NCBI GenBank assembly: GCA_963972255.1
Contig: CAXATO010000005.1
Location: 62,001 to 126,000, forward strand
Reading direction: 5' to 3'
From: UBA1479 sp002706405
GTDB lineage: Bacteria; Pseudomonadota; Alphaproteobacteria; Rhodospirillales; Casp-alpha2
Length of the DNA: 64,000 nucleotides
Shown: positions 9,318 to 18,742 of the stretch, piece by piece
Layout: each line of letters starts with the position of its first letter
How positions within the stretch are numbered: position 1 is the first letter of the stretch
Notes under the pieces: generated by a model
Seen by the model: only the letters and a program-made list of their open reading frames with translations
Told to the model about the DNA's origin: nothing
Database searches by the model: none
Made by a program: the position numbers and the translations under genes

Positions 9318-11129
9318 ATGACCATTAAAATTACAGTACCGGAAGATCACGACGCGCCCGAATTGAAACCTCGGATTAGCGTGATCGGTGTCGGTGGAGC
9401 CGGTGGCAACGCCGTCAACAACATGATCGCGGCCAATCTCGAAGGCTGTGACTTCATCGTCGCCAACACGGATGCCCAGGCCATCAAGGGCTCCAAGGCC
9501 GACCGCCGCATCCAATTGGGCACAGGCGTGACCAAAGGCCTGGGGGCCGGGGCCAAGCCTGAAGTCGGCAAGGCTGCCGCCGAGGAATCCATCGGCGAGA
9601 TTCTCGACGAGCTGAACCAATCCAACATGGTGTTCATCGCCGCCGGCTTGGGCGGTGGGACGGGCACCGGGGCCGCGCCGGTGATCGCCAAGGCCGCGCG
9701 CGAGCAAGGCATCCTGACGGTCGGTGTGGTCACCAAACCCTTCCAGTTCGAAGGCAGCCATCGCATGCGTCTGGCCCAACAGGGCCTGGATGAACTGGCG
9801 GGTTATGTCGATACCCTGATCATCATTCCCAACCAGAACCTGTTCCGCGTCGCCAATGAGAAAACGACCTTCGCCGACGCCTTCAAGATGGCGGATGACG
9901 TGCTTTATTCGGGCGTGCGCTCCATCACCGACCTGATGGTGATGCCGGGGCTCATCAACCTGGATTTCGCCGACGTGCAGTCGGTCATGCAGGGCATGGG
10001 CCGGGCCATGATGGGCACGGGCGAAGCGGCCGGCGAACGCCGGGCGCTCGATGCGGCGGAAGCGGCGATTTCCAACCCGCTTCTGGACGATGCCTCCATG
10101 CGCGGTGCCCGCGGCGTGCTCATCAACATCACGGGCGGCGACGACATCACGCTGTTCGAAGTCGATGAAGCCGCCAACCGGGTGCGTGCCGAGGTCGACG
10201 AGGACGCCTACATCATCATCGGCTCCGCCTTCGATCAGTCCATGGAAGGCACCATGCGGGTGTCCGTCGTGGCCACGGGCCTGGAGGCCGTCGAAGGGGA
10301 ACAGCCCTCGCACCTGCATATCCTCAATCAGGCCCAGCGCATCGAGCCGGTCCGGGTTCCCCGGCCGGAAGAAGAGCCGAGTGCGGAGAAGCCGGCCATC
10401 GTCACCATGCGGGACGAGCCGGTCCCGGCGCCCGAACAGGCCCCGGAGATCACCGACGAAGTGGCCGAATCGGCGGCGGATTCGTTCGATTCCGAGCCCA
10501 TGGACGCGGTGGCCGAAGACGACGCCGAGCCCATGGACAGCCTGCCGGAAGCCGCCGACGCAGCCCCGGCGGAACTGCAGCCCCGCGTTCCGGCCGCCAT
10601 GCCGGGGGCGGACAACGTGGAATCCTTCATTCCGCCGCGCGCTGTCGAGGTTGAAGACGACGACAGCATGGATGGTCCGGCCAGCGGTGCCGATCCCTTC
10701 GAAGTGGCGGCCATGGTCAACGGCTCCCACGCCGAAGACGATGCGCCCAAGATGGGCGGGTTGCTGCGGCGGACCAAGAAGGAAGGCGGCGGATTGTCGC
10801 TTTTCGAGCGGGTCACCGGCACCGGCAGGGCCAAAAAGCCTGAGGAAACCGCCGTTTCCGAGCCTGCTCCGGCAGCGCAACCGGCAGCGGTCTCCGAGCG
10901 GGGCACCATCGACGCCCTGATCCGGTCCCGCGCGGCGGCCCCGCAAACAGCGGAAACCTCGGCGCCGGCGCCCGTTCAGGCGGCGGCTCCGGTCCAGGCC
11001 ACGCCGATCCAGCCGGCCCCCGCCAAGGCGCCTTTGGGCGGGGTCGACCCGGCCGATCGGCTGCCCTCGGCGGATACGGAGGATGATCTTTTGGACATTC
11101 CGGCCTTCCTGCGCCGCCAGGCCAACTGA
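9318..11129 (+). CDS. ftsZ: Cell division protein FtsZ (long-linker form)
   Basis: Tubulin-like GTPase that forms the Z-ring. The start at 9318 has a clear GGAGG-type ribosome site at 9307-9311 and gives the normal MTIKI N-terminus; the longer open frame to 9249 is not needed. The tubulin signature GGGTGTG is at residues 112-118. At 603 residues it is much longer than the 380-400 of E. coli-type FtsZ. The globular domain ends near residue 320 and an acidic, Ala/Pro/Glu-rich linker of about 265 residues leads to the C-terminal peptide DIPAFLRRQ. Long linkers are usual in alphaproteobacteria. A hairpin follows the gene. Confidence 0.97.
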   Translation: MTIKITVPEDHDAPELKPRISVIGVGGAGGNAVNNMIAANLEGCDFIVANTDAQAIKGSKADRRIQLGTGVTKGLGAGAKPEVGKAAAEESIGEILDELNQSNMVFIAAGLGGGTGTGAAPVIAKAAREQGILTVGVVTKPFQFEGSHRMRLAQQGLDELAGYVDTLIIIPNQNLFRVANEKTTFADAFKMADDVLYSGVRSITDLMVMPGLINLDFADVQSVMQGMGRAMMGTGEAAGERRALDAAEAAISNPLLDDASMRGARGVLINITGGDDITLFEVDEAANRVRAEVDEDAYIIIGSAFDQSMEGTMRVSVVATGLEAVEGEQPSHLHILNQAQRIEPVRVPRPEEEPSAEKPAIVTMRDEPVPAPEQAPEITDEVAESAADSFDSEPMDAVAEDDAEPMDSLPEAADAAPAELQPRVPAAMPGADNVESFIPPRAVEVEDDDSMDGPASGADPFEVAAMVNGSHAEDDAPKMGGLLRRTKKEGGGLSLFERVTGTGRAKKPEETAVSEPAPAAQPAAVSERGTIDALIRSRAAAPQTAETSAPAPVQAAAPVQATPIQPAPAKAPLGGVDPADRLPSADTEDDLLDIPAFLRRQAN

Positions 11130-11178
11130 AGGGACGGCGGAACGCCGTAACATTCGGAAACAATTAGTGATTTGAGGG

Positions 11179-11213
11179 AATCCCAGGTTCTGTTTATTCA
11201 AGAGCCTGGGATT
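11179..11213 (+). terminator. Hairpin after ftsZ, probable terminator of the dcw operon
   Basis: A 12-bp stem (11179-11190 with 11202-11213, one G-T pair) around an 11-base loop, followed by TCTTCAATT. The U tract is weak, so this may be an attenuator or an mRNA 3' end. Its place 50 bases after the ftsZ stop and before lpxC suggests it separates the two transcripts. Confidence 0.6.
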
Positions 11214-11331
11214 TCTTCAATTCCCCCATGTGGTCACGCCTGGGAGTGAGTTGATAACAAAAGTGACTTTGGGGCCGGCCGCCGATGGTGCGGACGACGG
11301 CCCCGAACAACGAATGAAAACGGGGTACCTG

Positions 11332-12321
11332 ATGGGTTTGATCACCGCCGGCCAGAATGACCAGCAGGCCAAGGCACACGCTAATTTAGCTGTGGTCAAG
11401 GAAACCGTCCGGCAGCGGACCTTGAAGGAAGCGGTGTCCCTGACCGGGATCGGCCTGCATTCCGGCACCCCGGTTACCCTGGGCCTGATCCCCGCCCCGG
11501 CCGATCACGGCATTCATTTTCACCGCACGGACCTGTCCGAAAACGCCGTCATCGCCGCGCGTTGGGACTGTGTCTCCGATACCCGCATGTGCTCGGCCCT
11601 GGCCAACGAGCAGGGCGTGTCCGTCGGCACGGTCGAACACCTGATGGCGGCGCTGGCCGGCTGCGGGATCGATAACGTGCGCATCGAGCTGGACGGCCCG
11701 GAAGTGCCCGTCATGGACGGCAGTTCCCAGAAATTCGTCGATGTCATTCGCGCCGCCGGCGTGGTGGCGCTTGCCGCCGACCGCCGCGTGATCCGCGTTC
11801 TCAAGCCGGTTTCCGTGGAGACGGACCAGGGCCGCGCCGAATTGACCCCGTCGCCGGTGTTCTCGGTCGATTTCAAGATTGAGTTCCAAAGCCAGGCCAT
11901 CCGCCGCCAGCATCTTCAGCTCGGCGTCGTCAACGGCGCCTTCTGCAAGGAGTTGGCCAATGCGCGGACCTTCGGCTTCATGCATGAGGTCGAAGCCATG
12001 CAGAAGGCCGGTCTGGCCCGTGGCGGCTCTCTCGACAACGCCATCGTCATTGACGGCGACAAGGTGCTGAATGACGGCGGTCTGCGCCACGAAGACGAGT
12101 TCGTGCGCCACAAGGCCCTGGACGCGGTCGGCGACCTGTATCTGGCCGGCGGCCAGATCATTGGCGCCTATCGGGCCGAACGGGCGGGTCATGCCATCAA
12201 CAACGCGCTGCTGCACAAGCTGTTCGCCGATCCGGACGCCTGGTGTTACGACGTTCTGCGCGGCGACGAATCGAAGACCGCCATGGACGGCGGCATCAAG
12301 GCAGAAGCCGCCGTCGCCTGA
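11332..12321 (+). CDS. lpxC: UDP-3-O-acyl-N-acetylglucosamine deacetylase LpxC
   Basis: Zinc deacetylase for the committed step of lipid A synthesis. The product shows TGIGLHSG near the N-terminus, a zinc-ligand His in VEHLMAALAG (H103 with this start) and the HKALDAVGD motif carrying H260 and D264. The start is uncertain. ATG 11332 (329 residues, GGGGTA six bases upstream), ATG 11314 and GTG 11392 (309 residues, closest to the usual length of about 305) are all possible. Its position after ftsZ is the classical end of the dcw cluster, although here a hairpin separates the two. A strong terminator follows. Confidence 0.94.
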   Translation: MGLITAGQNDQQAKAHANLAVVKETVRQRTLKEAVSLTGIGLHSGTPVTLGLIPAPADHGIHFHRTDLSENAVIAARWDCVSDTRMCSALANEQGVSVGTVEHLMAALAGCGIDNVRIELDGPEVPVMDGSSQKFVDVIRAAGVVALAADRRVIRVLKPVSVETDQGRAELTPSPVFSVDFKIEFQSQAIRRQHLQLGVVNGAFCKELANARTFGFMHEVEAMQKAGLARGGSLDNAIVIDGDKVLNDGGLRHEDEFVRHKALDAVGDLYLAGGQIIGAYRAERAGHAINNALLHKLFADPDAWCYDVLRGDESKTAMDGGIKAEAAVA

Positions 12322-12347
12322 CGGAACCGGAAATAAAGCAGAATGTG

Positions 12348-12378
12348 GCGGCGCCTAGGGGGCGCCGCTTTCATTTTA
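12348..12378 (+). terminator. Rho-independent terminator after lpxC
   Basis: A perfect 8-bp GC-only stem (12348-12355 with 12361-12368), a 5-base loop and then TTTCATTTTA. It lies 26 bases after the lpxC stop and fits an intrinsic terminator. Confidence 0.75.
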
Positions 12379-12446
12379 TCCGGCCCGTAACCTTGCATTC
12401 CCGCGAAACCGGGCCAATTCCGATGATGAAGGGGAGATTGGCCTTT

Positions 12447-12474
12447 TTGAATTGGTTTCCCTGCGTGATATATT
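12447..12474 (+). promoter_or_regulatory. Candidate sigma70-type promoter for bamD-recN-ligA
   Basis: TTGAAT (12447-12452) and TATATT (12469-12474) are separated by 16 bases, downstream of the lpxC terminator and about 75 bases before the bamD start. Each box differs from consensus at one or two positions. The placement after a terminator and before a same-strand gene group supports it; there is no experimental evidence. Confidence 0.45.
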
Positions 12475-12547
12475 CGCCGCTCCCGGCCCGCTGGCGTTCC
12501 GATCAGAGGGCCCGTATTTGAGACCTGACACAGCAGATCACCCGCCG

Positions 12548-13372
12548 ATGCGCATGTCCAACCGGATCAAAAGCCTCATTCCCGTCCTGGCGGTGTCGCT
12601 GTCCCTGTCCGCCTGCTCGATTTTCGAGGACGATAAGCCCGCCTACGTGGAAAAGCCCGTGGACGAGCTGTACAACCGCGGCGTCGACCTGATGGGCAGC
12701 CGCAAGTTCGCCGACGCGGCGCTGACCTTTGAAGAGGTCGAACGCCAGCATCCCTATTCGGTCTGGGCGACCAAGGCGCAGATCATGGCGGCGTATGGCT
12801 ATTACAAATCGAACAATTATCAGGAAGCCGTTTCGGCGCTCGACCGCTTCATCCAGCTGCATCCGACCCACGAAGACGTAGGCTATGCCTACTATCTGAA
12901 AGGGCTGACCTATTACGAACAGATCTCCGACGTCACCCGGGATCAGCAGATGACGACCTTGGCTCTGCAAAGCCTGAAGGAAGTCGTCACCCGCTTTCCG
13001 GACAGCAAGTTCGCCCGTGACGCCAAGTTCAAGATGGAACTGACCTATGACCATCTGGCGGGCAAGGAGATGGAGATCGGGCGCTACTACCACAACCAGC
13101 ATCAGTATCTGGCCGCCATCAACCGCTTCCGCGCCGTCGTCGACAAATATCAGACGACCACCCATGTGCCCGAAGCCCTGCATCGCCTGACCGAGGCCTA
13201 TCTGGCCCTTGGCCTTAAGGATGAAGCGCGCAAGACGGCCTCGGTTCTGGGGCATAACTTCCCCGGCAGCGAGTGGTATATGGATTCCTATGAGATGCTC
13301 ACGGGCGAAAATGTCCGCCCCCAGGCGGAAGAAGAAGACAAAGCCTGGTACGACAACCTGAAGTTCTGGTAA
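12548..13372 (+). CDS. bamD: Outer membrane protein assembly lipoprotein BamD
   Basis: Outer-membrane lipoprotein of the BAM complex that inserts beta-barrel proteins. The 274-residue product has a lipoprotein signal peptide with lipobox LSAC, making Cys23 the acylated residue. Five or so TPR-like repeats follow, including the conserved YNRGVDL, FPDSKFA and AINRFRAVVD segments of the YfiO/BamD family. ATG 12548 and ATG 12554 are both possible starts. Only seven bases separate it from recN, a pairing common in Rhodospirillales and other alphaproteobacteria. Confidence 0.93.
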   Translation: MRMSNRIKSLIPVLAVSLSLSACSIFEDDKPAYVEKPVDELYNRGVDLMGSRKFADAALTFEEVERQHPYSVWATKAQIMAAYGYYKSNNYQEAVSALDRFIQLHPTHEDVGYAYYLKGLTYYEQISDVTRDQQMTTLALQSLKEVVTRFPDSKFARDAKFKMELTYDHLAGKEMEIGRYYHNQHQYLAAINRFRAVVDKYQTTTHVPEALHRLTEAYLALGLKDEARKTASVLGHNFPGSEWYMDSYEMLTGENVRPQAEEEDKAWYDNLKFW

Positions 13373-13379
13373 CCGGCCC

Positions 13380-15071
13380 ATGCTGACGAGCCTGACCGTC
13401 AGGGATGTCGTCCTCATAGACCGCCTGGTGCTGGAATTTCCAGCGGGACTTTGTGTTCTAACCGGTGAGACGGGGGCCGGAAAGTCGATCCTTCTGGATG
13501 CCTTGGGCTTGGCCCTGGGGGGACGGGCCGAGGCCCGCCTTGTTCGCGCCGGCGGGGGCCCGGCGACGGTCACGGCAGCCTTCCAGATCGCCGCGGGGGC
13601 TCCGGCCCTGGCGGCCCTTCAGGAACACGGCATTCCTCCCCTGGACGACAGCGGCGACGGCGGCGGCCTGATCATCCTGCGCCGCACCCTGGGTGTTGAC
13701 GGCCGCTCGCGCGCCTTCATCAATGACGCGCCGGTCAGCGTCGGCCTGTTGAAGCAGGTCGGCGAAGCCTTGGTTGAAATCCATGGTCAATTCGATAACC
13801 AGCGCCTGCTGAACCCGGTCCAGCATCGCAAGCTGTTGGACGCCTTCGGTGGTCTGGCGACGGCCCGCGCGGCCTGCCGCAAGGCCTGGGACGTCTGGCA
13901 GGAAGCCGCCGCCGCCCGTGCCAAGGCGGCCGAAGCCCTCGCCACCGCCCGCCGGGACGAGGAATTCCTGCGCCACGCGGTGGGCGAGCTGTCGGCCCTG
14001 GCGCCGCAGCCGGGCGAGGAAACGGAATTGGCCCAGGAACGGTCGATGATGATGCACGGGGAAAAGGTCGTCGAGGCCATGAACCGGGCCAAGGCCAGCC
14101 TGAGCAGCGGCAAGGGCGTCGAAAGCGCCTTGCAGGGCGCCCTGCGCGATTTGGAGGGCGTCGCGGAGAAGGCGGCGGGTGCGCTCGAAGGCACCATCGC
14201 GGCCCTGGGCCGGGCGCTCGACGAAACGGCGGAGGCCGAGACCCTGCTGGACCGCGCCTTTCAGTCCGTGGACCTGGATCCCCGCAAGCTGGAACAGACG
14301 GAAGAACGCCTGTTCGCGCTGCGCGCCCAGGCCCGCAAGCATAATGTTACGGTCGATGGGCTGGCCGACCTGCTGGCGGGGATGGAGGCCCAATTAGCCG
14401 CCCTCGATACCGGGTCGGGCGATCTGCAGCGCCTGGAACAGGCCGAGGCCGAGGCCCGCAAGGGATACATCCGCGCTGCCGGCGAATTGAGCCAGGGGCG
14501 GAAGACAGCGGCCGGCAAGCTCGACGCCGCGATCCTCAAGGAATTGGAGCCTCTGCACCTGAAGGGGGCGCGTTTCGAAACCCGGCTGACGGCGTTGGAC
14601 GAGGATGCCTGGGGCCCGACGGGAACGGAAAAGGCGCAGTTCCTGATCGCCACCAACCCGGGGGCCGAACCGGGGCCGCTCAACAAGATCGCATCGGGCG
14701 GCGAATTGGCGCGCTTCATGCTGGCGCTCAAGGTTGTATTGGCGGACGCCGACCCGGTCCCGACCCTGATTTTCGACGAAGTGGACGCCGGCATCGGCGG
14801 CGCCACGGCGGCGGCCGTGGGCGAACGCCTGGCCAAGCTGGGCCGCGCCGTTCAGGTTCTTGTGGTTACCCATTCGCCCCAGGTCGCGGCCCAGGGGGCC
14901 GGCCACCTGAAGGTCCGCAAGGCGTCCCAAGACGACAGTGCGGCGACCACCGTCGCGGTGCTGGACGCCGATGCCCGGCGCGAGGAAATCGCCCGCATGT
15001 TGGCCGGATCGGAAGTGACGGAAGAAGCCCGTGCGGCGGCCCTGTCCCTGCTGGACCGCCGGGCGTCGTAA
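13380..15071 (+). CDS. recN: DNA repair protein RecN
   Basis: SMC-like ATPase used in double-strand-break repair. The 563-residue protein has an N-terminal Walker A, GETGAGKS, at residues 29-36. The characteristic IHGQFDNQRLLNP segment and a long Ala/Glu-rich coiled-coil middle follow. The C-terminal ABC half carries the signature ASGGELARFMLALK and Walker B LIFDEVDAGIGG. The last base of its stop is the first base of the ligA ATG, so the two are probably translationally coupled. Confidence 0.95.
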   Translation: MLTSLTVRDVVLIDRLVLEFPAGLCVLTGETGAGKSILLDALGLALGGRAEARLVRAGGGPATVTAAFQIAAGAPALAALQEHGIPPLDDSGDGGGLIILRRTLGVDGRSRAFINDAPVSVGLLKQVGEALVEIHGQFDNQRLLNPVQHRKLLDAFGGLATARAACRKAWDVWQEAAAARAKAAEALATARRDEEFLRHAVGELSALAPQPGEETELAQERSMMMHGEKVVEAMNRAKASLSSGKGVESALQGALRDLEGVAEKAAGALEGTIAALGRALDETAEAETLLDRAFQSVDLDPRKLEQTEERLFALRAQARKHNVTVDGLADLLAGMEAQLAALDTGSGDLQRLEQAEAEARKGYIRAAGELSQGRKTAAGKLDAAILKELEPLHLKGARFETRLTALDEDAWGPTGTEKAQFLIATNPGAEPGPLNKIASGGELARFMLALKVVLADADPVPTLIFDEVDAGIGGATAAAVGERLAKLGRAVQVLVVTHSPQVAAQGAGHLKVRKASQDDSAATTVAVLDADARREEIARMLAGSEVTEEARAAALSLLDRRAS

Positions 15072-17182
15072 TGTCGGTGTCGGACGGCCTGCGCGAGATT
15101 CCCGTCGACCGCCTGCGGCCCGAGGACGCGGCGATTGAGCTGGAACGCCTGGCGGCGGAAATCGCGGCCCATGACGAGGCCTATTACCGGAATGACGATC
15201 CCAGCGTCAGCGACGCCGCCTATGACGCATTAAGACAGCGCAACGAGGCCATCGAGGCCAAGTATCCCAAACTGATCCGCGCCGACAGCCCGTCCAAACG
15301 GGTGGGCGCCGCTCCGGCGGACGGGTTCGCCAAGGTCGTCCATTCCGTGCCCATGCTGTCCCTGGCCAATGCATTCTCGCGCGACGACGTGGCCGATTTC
15401 CTCGACCGCGTGCGGCGGTTCCTGAACCTACCCGCCGACGAAGCGGTTGAGGTCATGGCCGAGCCCAAGATCGACGGCTTGTCGGTTACCGCCCGCTACG
15501 AGAAGGGCCGCTTCGTGATGGCGGCGACCCGGGGCGACGGCCGGGAAGGGGAGAACATCACGGAAAACCTGCGCACGCTGCAGGACCTGCCCGAGCGCAT
15601 CACGCCCAAGGACCTGCTGGGCGGCGGCGTGCCCGAGGTGCTGGAGGTGCGGGGCGAGGTCTATATGGCCAAATCCGATTTCCAGTCCTTGAACGCGCGC
15701 CAGGAAGCGGCGGGGGGCAAGCTGTTCGCCAACCCGCGCAATGCCGCCGCCGGCTCGCTCCGCCAGAAGGACCCGGCGGTCACCAAGGCCCGGCCACTGC
15801 GCGTCTTTTTCTATGCCTGGGGCGAAGTTTCGGACGTTAGCTGGAAAACCCAAGCGGAATTCAACGAACGGCTGGTCGAATGGGGATTCCAGGCCAATCC
15901 TCGGGCGAAACTGTGCCGGTCACTCGATGAGATCATGGCCGAATATGCCCGGACGGAAGCCGACCGCGCCGGGCTCGATTACGATATCGACGGCATGGTC
16001 TACAAGGTCAACCGCCTCGATTGGCAGGACCGCCTGGGCCAGGTGTCCCGGGCGCCGCGCTGGGCGACGGCCCATAAGTTCGCCGCCGAAAAGGCCATGA
16101 CGGTGCTGGAGAAAATCACCATCCAGGTCGGGCGTACGGGCGTGCTGACGCCGGTCGCCAACCTGACCCCGGTCACCGTCGGCGGCGTGGTGGTCGGGCG
16201 CGCGACCCTGCATAACGAAGACTACATCCGCGAGAAGGATATCCGCGAGGGCGATACAGTGGTCATCCAGCGGGCCGGCGACGTCATCCCCCAGGTGGTC
16301 GAGGTCGTTGCCGACAAGCGCCCGGCGGGGGCCCAACCCTTCGTGATGCCCGATACCTGCCCCGAATGCGGCAGCCTGGCGATCCGCGAGGAGGGGGCCG
16401 CCGCCAAGCGCTGCACGGGCGGCCTGATCTGCCCGGCCCAGGCGGTCGAGCGGCTCAAGCATTTCGTGTCGCGCGACGCCTTCGACATCGAAGGCCTGGG
16501 CGCCAAGAACGTCGAAGCCTTCTGGGGCGAAGGCTGGCTGAAATCCCCCGCCGACATCTTCGATGTGGAGGGCCTGACCGCGAAGCTCGAGGGCCGCGAG
16601 GGGTGGAAGGAAAAATCCATCGACAACCTGCGCCAGGCCATCGAGGAACGGCGGGAAATCGGCCTCGACCGCTTCATCTATGCGCTGGGCATCCGCCAGG
16701 TCGGGCAGGCGACGGCCCGGCTCCTGGCCCGCACCTACGGCTCTTATCAAGGGCTCAAGGCCGCCATGGCGGCCGCCCAGGACCGGGAGTCGGAGGCATA
16801 CGCGGAGTTGATCGACATCGACCAGATCGGCCCCGCCGTGGCCGATGACCTGCTGGGCTTTTTCGCCGAGGATCATAACCAGCAAGTGCTGGCCGCGCTC
16901 GAAGCCGCGCTGGACATCCAGGACATGGTGGCGGCCGATACCTCCGATTCGCCCGTGGCCGGCAAGACGGTGGTGTTCACGGGCACGCTCGAAACCATGG
17001 GCCGCTCGGAAGCCAAGGCGCGGGCCGAAAGCCTGGGTGCCAAGGTATCCGGCAGCATTTCCGCCAAGACGGATTATCTCGTCGCCGGTCCGGGGGCGGG
17101 CTCCAAGCTGAAGAAGGCGGAAGCGCTGGGGGTGACCGTTCTGACCGAGGACGCGTGGCTGGAACTTGTGGCAAAACCCTAG
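15071..17182 (+). CDS. ligA: NAD-dependent DNA ligase LigA
   Basis: Seals nicks in replication and repair using NAD+. The 703-residue product has the expected domain order: N-terminal Ia domain (HDEAYYRNDDP), adenylation domain with catalytic Lys133 in KIDG, OB fold, four-cysteine zinc finger (CPEC...C...C, around residues 430-455), helix-hairpin-helix region and C-terminal BRCT domain (about 630-700, GKTVVFTGTLE). It starts on the last base of the recN stop. About 340 bases without a convincing gene follow. Confidence 0.97.
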   Translation: MSVSDGLREIPVDRLRPEDAAIELERLAAEIAAHDEAYYRNDDPSVSDAAYDALRQRNEAIEAKYPKLIRADSPSKRVGAAPADGFAKVVHSVPMLSLANAFSRDDVADFLDRVRRFLNLPADEAVEVMAEPKIDGLSVTARYEKGRFVMAATRGDGREGENITENLRTLQDLPERITPKDLLGGGVPEVLEVRGEVYMAKSDFQSLNARQEAAGGKLFANPRNAAAGSLRQKDPAVTKARPLRVFFYAWGEVSDVSWKTQAEFNERLVEWGFQANPRAKLCRSLDEIMAEYARTEADRAGLDYDIDGMVYKVNRLDWQDRLGQVSRAPRWATAHKFAAEKAMTVLEKITIQVGRTGVLTPVANLTPVTVGGVVVGRATLHNEDYIREKDIREGDTVVIQRAGDVIPQVVEVVADKRPAGAQPFVMPDTCPECGSLAIREEGAAAKRCTGGLICPAQAVERLKHFVSRDAFDIEGLGAKNVEAFWGEGWLKSPADIFDVEGLTAKLEGREGWKEKSIDNLRQAIEERREIGLDRFIYALGIRQVGQATARLLARTYGSYQGLKAAMAAAQDRESEAYAELIDIDQIGPAVADDLLGFFAEDHNQQVLAALEAALDIQDMVAADTSDSPVAGKTVVFTGTLETMGRSEAKARAESLGAKVSGSISAKTDYLVAGPGAGSKLKKAEALGVTVLTEDAWLELVAKP

Positions 17183-17521
17183 GCCGGACAGTGCCACCGC
17201 GGCCATCAGAGGGCGCCGGGGCAAAATTATTTTCCCTGGGAGAAAGCGCAAAAAGTGCGCCTGGGGCCGGTGCGAAACGGCGCAAAAACCGGCCCGAAAA
17301 ATCCGGATAATATTGTTTTAGTTCAGTTTATTACCCGGGGGTCCCGGCGGCGGAGGGGCGGACCCGGGCGCGAAGGGCGTCCGGCGCCAGGACGCAATGC
17401 AAAAAGATGTGATCGGTTTTGAGAATTAGTTCTTTACAGCGGACACGTTCGACTTTAAATCGCCGGGTTCGGGCTCCCCGTGAGGCCGATTGGTGAGGCT
17501 GTTTTGGGAGTTTCCCATGCG
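17183..17521. other. Intergenic stretch between ligA and the polyamine cassette
   Basis: About 340 bases with no credible coding frame. It includes a short AT-rich patch (about 17308-17335) and a purine-rich C/G segment, plus a GGGAG ribosome-site candidate about ten bases before the next ATG. No clear terminator hairpin or consensus promoter could be picked out; the promoter for the downstream cassette presumably lies here. Confidence 0.5.
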
Positions 17522-18742
17522 ATGGAAAAGTTCCCCTCTGCACGTGCGCTGGCTCGTTCGTTAGCGCCTATCAATCCGGTAACGTGTCTCCGGCCGCATG
17601 CGGTCCGACGCGCGGTTCACTATTTCCTCAACGAATTCCCCGGCGAAATTCTCTACGCCGTTAAGACCAACCCCAGGCCTGAAGTCCTGGACGAAGTCTA
17701 TGACGCCGGTGTCCGGAACTTCGATGTCGCCTCCCTGGCGGAGATCGAACTGATTGCCGGGCGATACCCCGGCGTCAGGATGGCCTTCATGAACCCGGTG
17801 AAGAACCGGGACGTGATCCGTCGTGCTTACGAGGAATTCGGGATACGGCACTTCGTCCTCGATTCCGAGGAAGAGTTGAACAAGATTGTCGAGGCGACGG
17901 GCCATGCCCAGGACCTCAGCCTTCTCGTTCGCCTGGCCGTTCCCAACCACCATTCGGAACTGGAACTGTCGTCCAAGTACGGCGTGCAGCCCGATGCGGC
18001 CCCCGATCTCTTGATCGCCGCCCGTCAGGTCGCCAGCCGCCTGGGCGTGGCCTTCCATGTCGGCTCGCAATGCATGCAGCCGGCGGCCTGGGGCACGGCG
18101 CTTCACATGGTCCGCGACCTGATCCTGAAGTCCGGGATCATTCTCGACATCGTCGATGTCGGGGGCGGCTTTCCGTCGGTCTATCCCTATATGACGCCGC
18201 CGCCGCTGACCGATTACATGCGCGAGATCACCGCCGCCATCGACAAACTGCCGATTTCGGAAGCCTGCGAGATCTGGGCCGAACCCGGCCGCGCGCTGGT
18301 CGCGGAAGGGGCGTCCACCCTGGTTCGCGTCGAAATGCGCCGGGGCGACAACCTCTATATCAACGACGGCACCTACGGCAGCCTGTTCGACGCCGGGTCG
18401 TTGAACTTCATCTACCCGGTGCGCCCGATCCGCACCGACGGCCGGTTCGAGAAGCCGCAGATCGGCTATGCCTTCTATGGTCCGACCTGCGACAGCCTGG
18501 ACCACATGAAGGGGCCGTTCTATCTGCCCGCCGACATGCGGGAAGGCGACTATATCGAAATCGGCCAGACCGGCGCCTACGGTTGCGCCATGCGGACCAA
18601 GTTCAACGGCTTTCATTCCGATGAAACCGTGGTGGTCCACGATGAACCCATGTTGACGGCTTACGGCGACCGTATCGCCGCCGAAAACGACACGGACGTG
18701 GGCCATCCCGGCTCGGCCGTGTTGCTGGAGCAAGTAAAATGA
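17522..18742 (+). CDS. Type III PLP-dependent decarboxylase (ornithine/lysine/arginine decarboxylase-like)
   Basis: Alanine-racemase-fold decarboxylase that makes a diamine from a basic amino acid, most likely putrescine from ornithine. The 406-residue protein shows the PLP lysine Lys48 in YAVKTNP, the His-containing FHVGSQ, the phosphate-binding GGGFP and EPGRALVAEG, and the active-site GPTCDSLD segment with the cysteine typical of ODC. The open frame extends to 17480, but ATG 17522 gives the normal family N-terminus. Its stop overlaps the next gene (ATGA), so it is coupled to the deoxyhypusine synthase homologue. Ornithine, lysine and arginine specificities cannot be separated by eye. Confidence 0.88.
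   Translation: MEKFPSARALARSLAPINPVTCLRPHAVRRAVHYFLNEFPGEILYAVKTNPRPEVLDEVYDAGVRNFDVASLAEIELIAGRYPGVRMAFMNPVKNRDVIRRAYEEFGIRHFVLDSEEELNKIVEATGHAQDLSLLVRLAVPNHHSELELSSKYGVQPDAAPDLLIAARQVASRLGVAFHVGSQCMQPAAWGTALHMVRDLILKSGIILDIVDVGGGFPSVYPYMTPPPLTDYMREITAAIDKLPISEACEIWAEPGRALVAEGASTLVRVEMRRGDNLYINDGTYGSLFDAGSLNFIYPVRPIRTDGRFEKPQIGYAFYGPTCDSLDHMKGPFYLPADMREGDYIEIGQTGAYGCAMRTKFNGFHSDETVVVHDEPMLTAYGDRIAAENDTDVGHPGSAVLLEQVK

Noticed and set aside
11314..11331. Upstream ATG 11314 as the lpxC start
   Set aside because: The next ATG at 11332 has a better-placed purine-rich site, and known LpxC proteins are shorter still, so an even longer form is unlikely. The choice between 11332 and GTG 11392 stays open.
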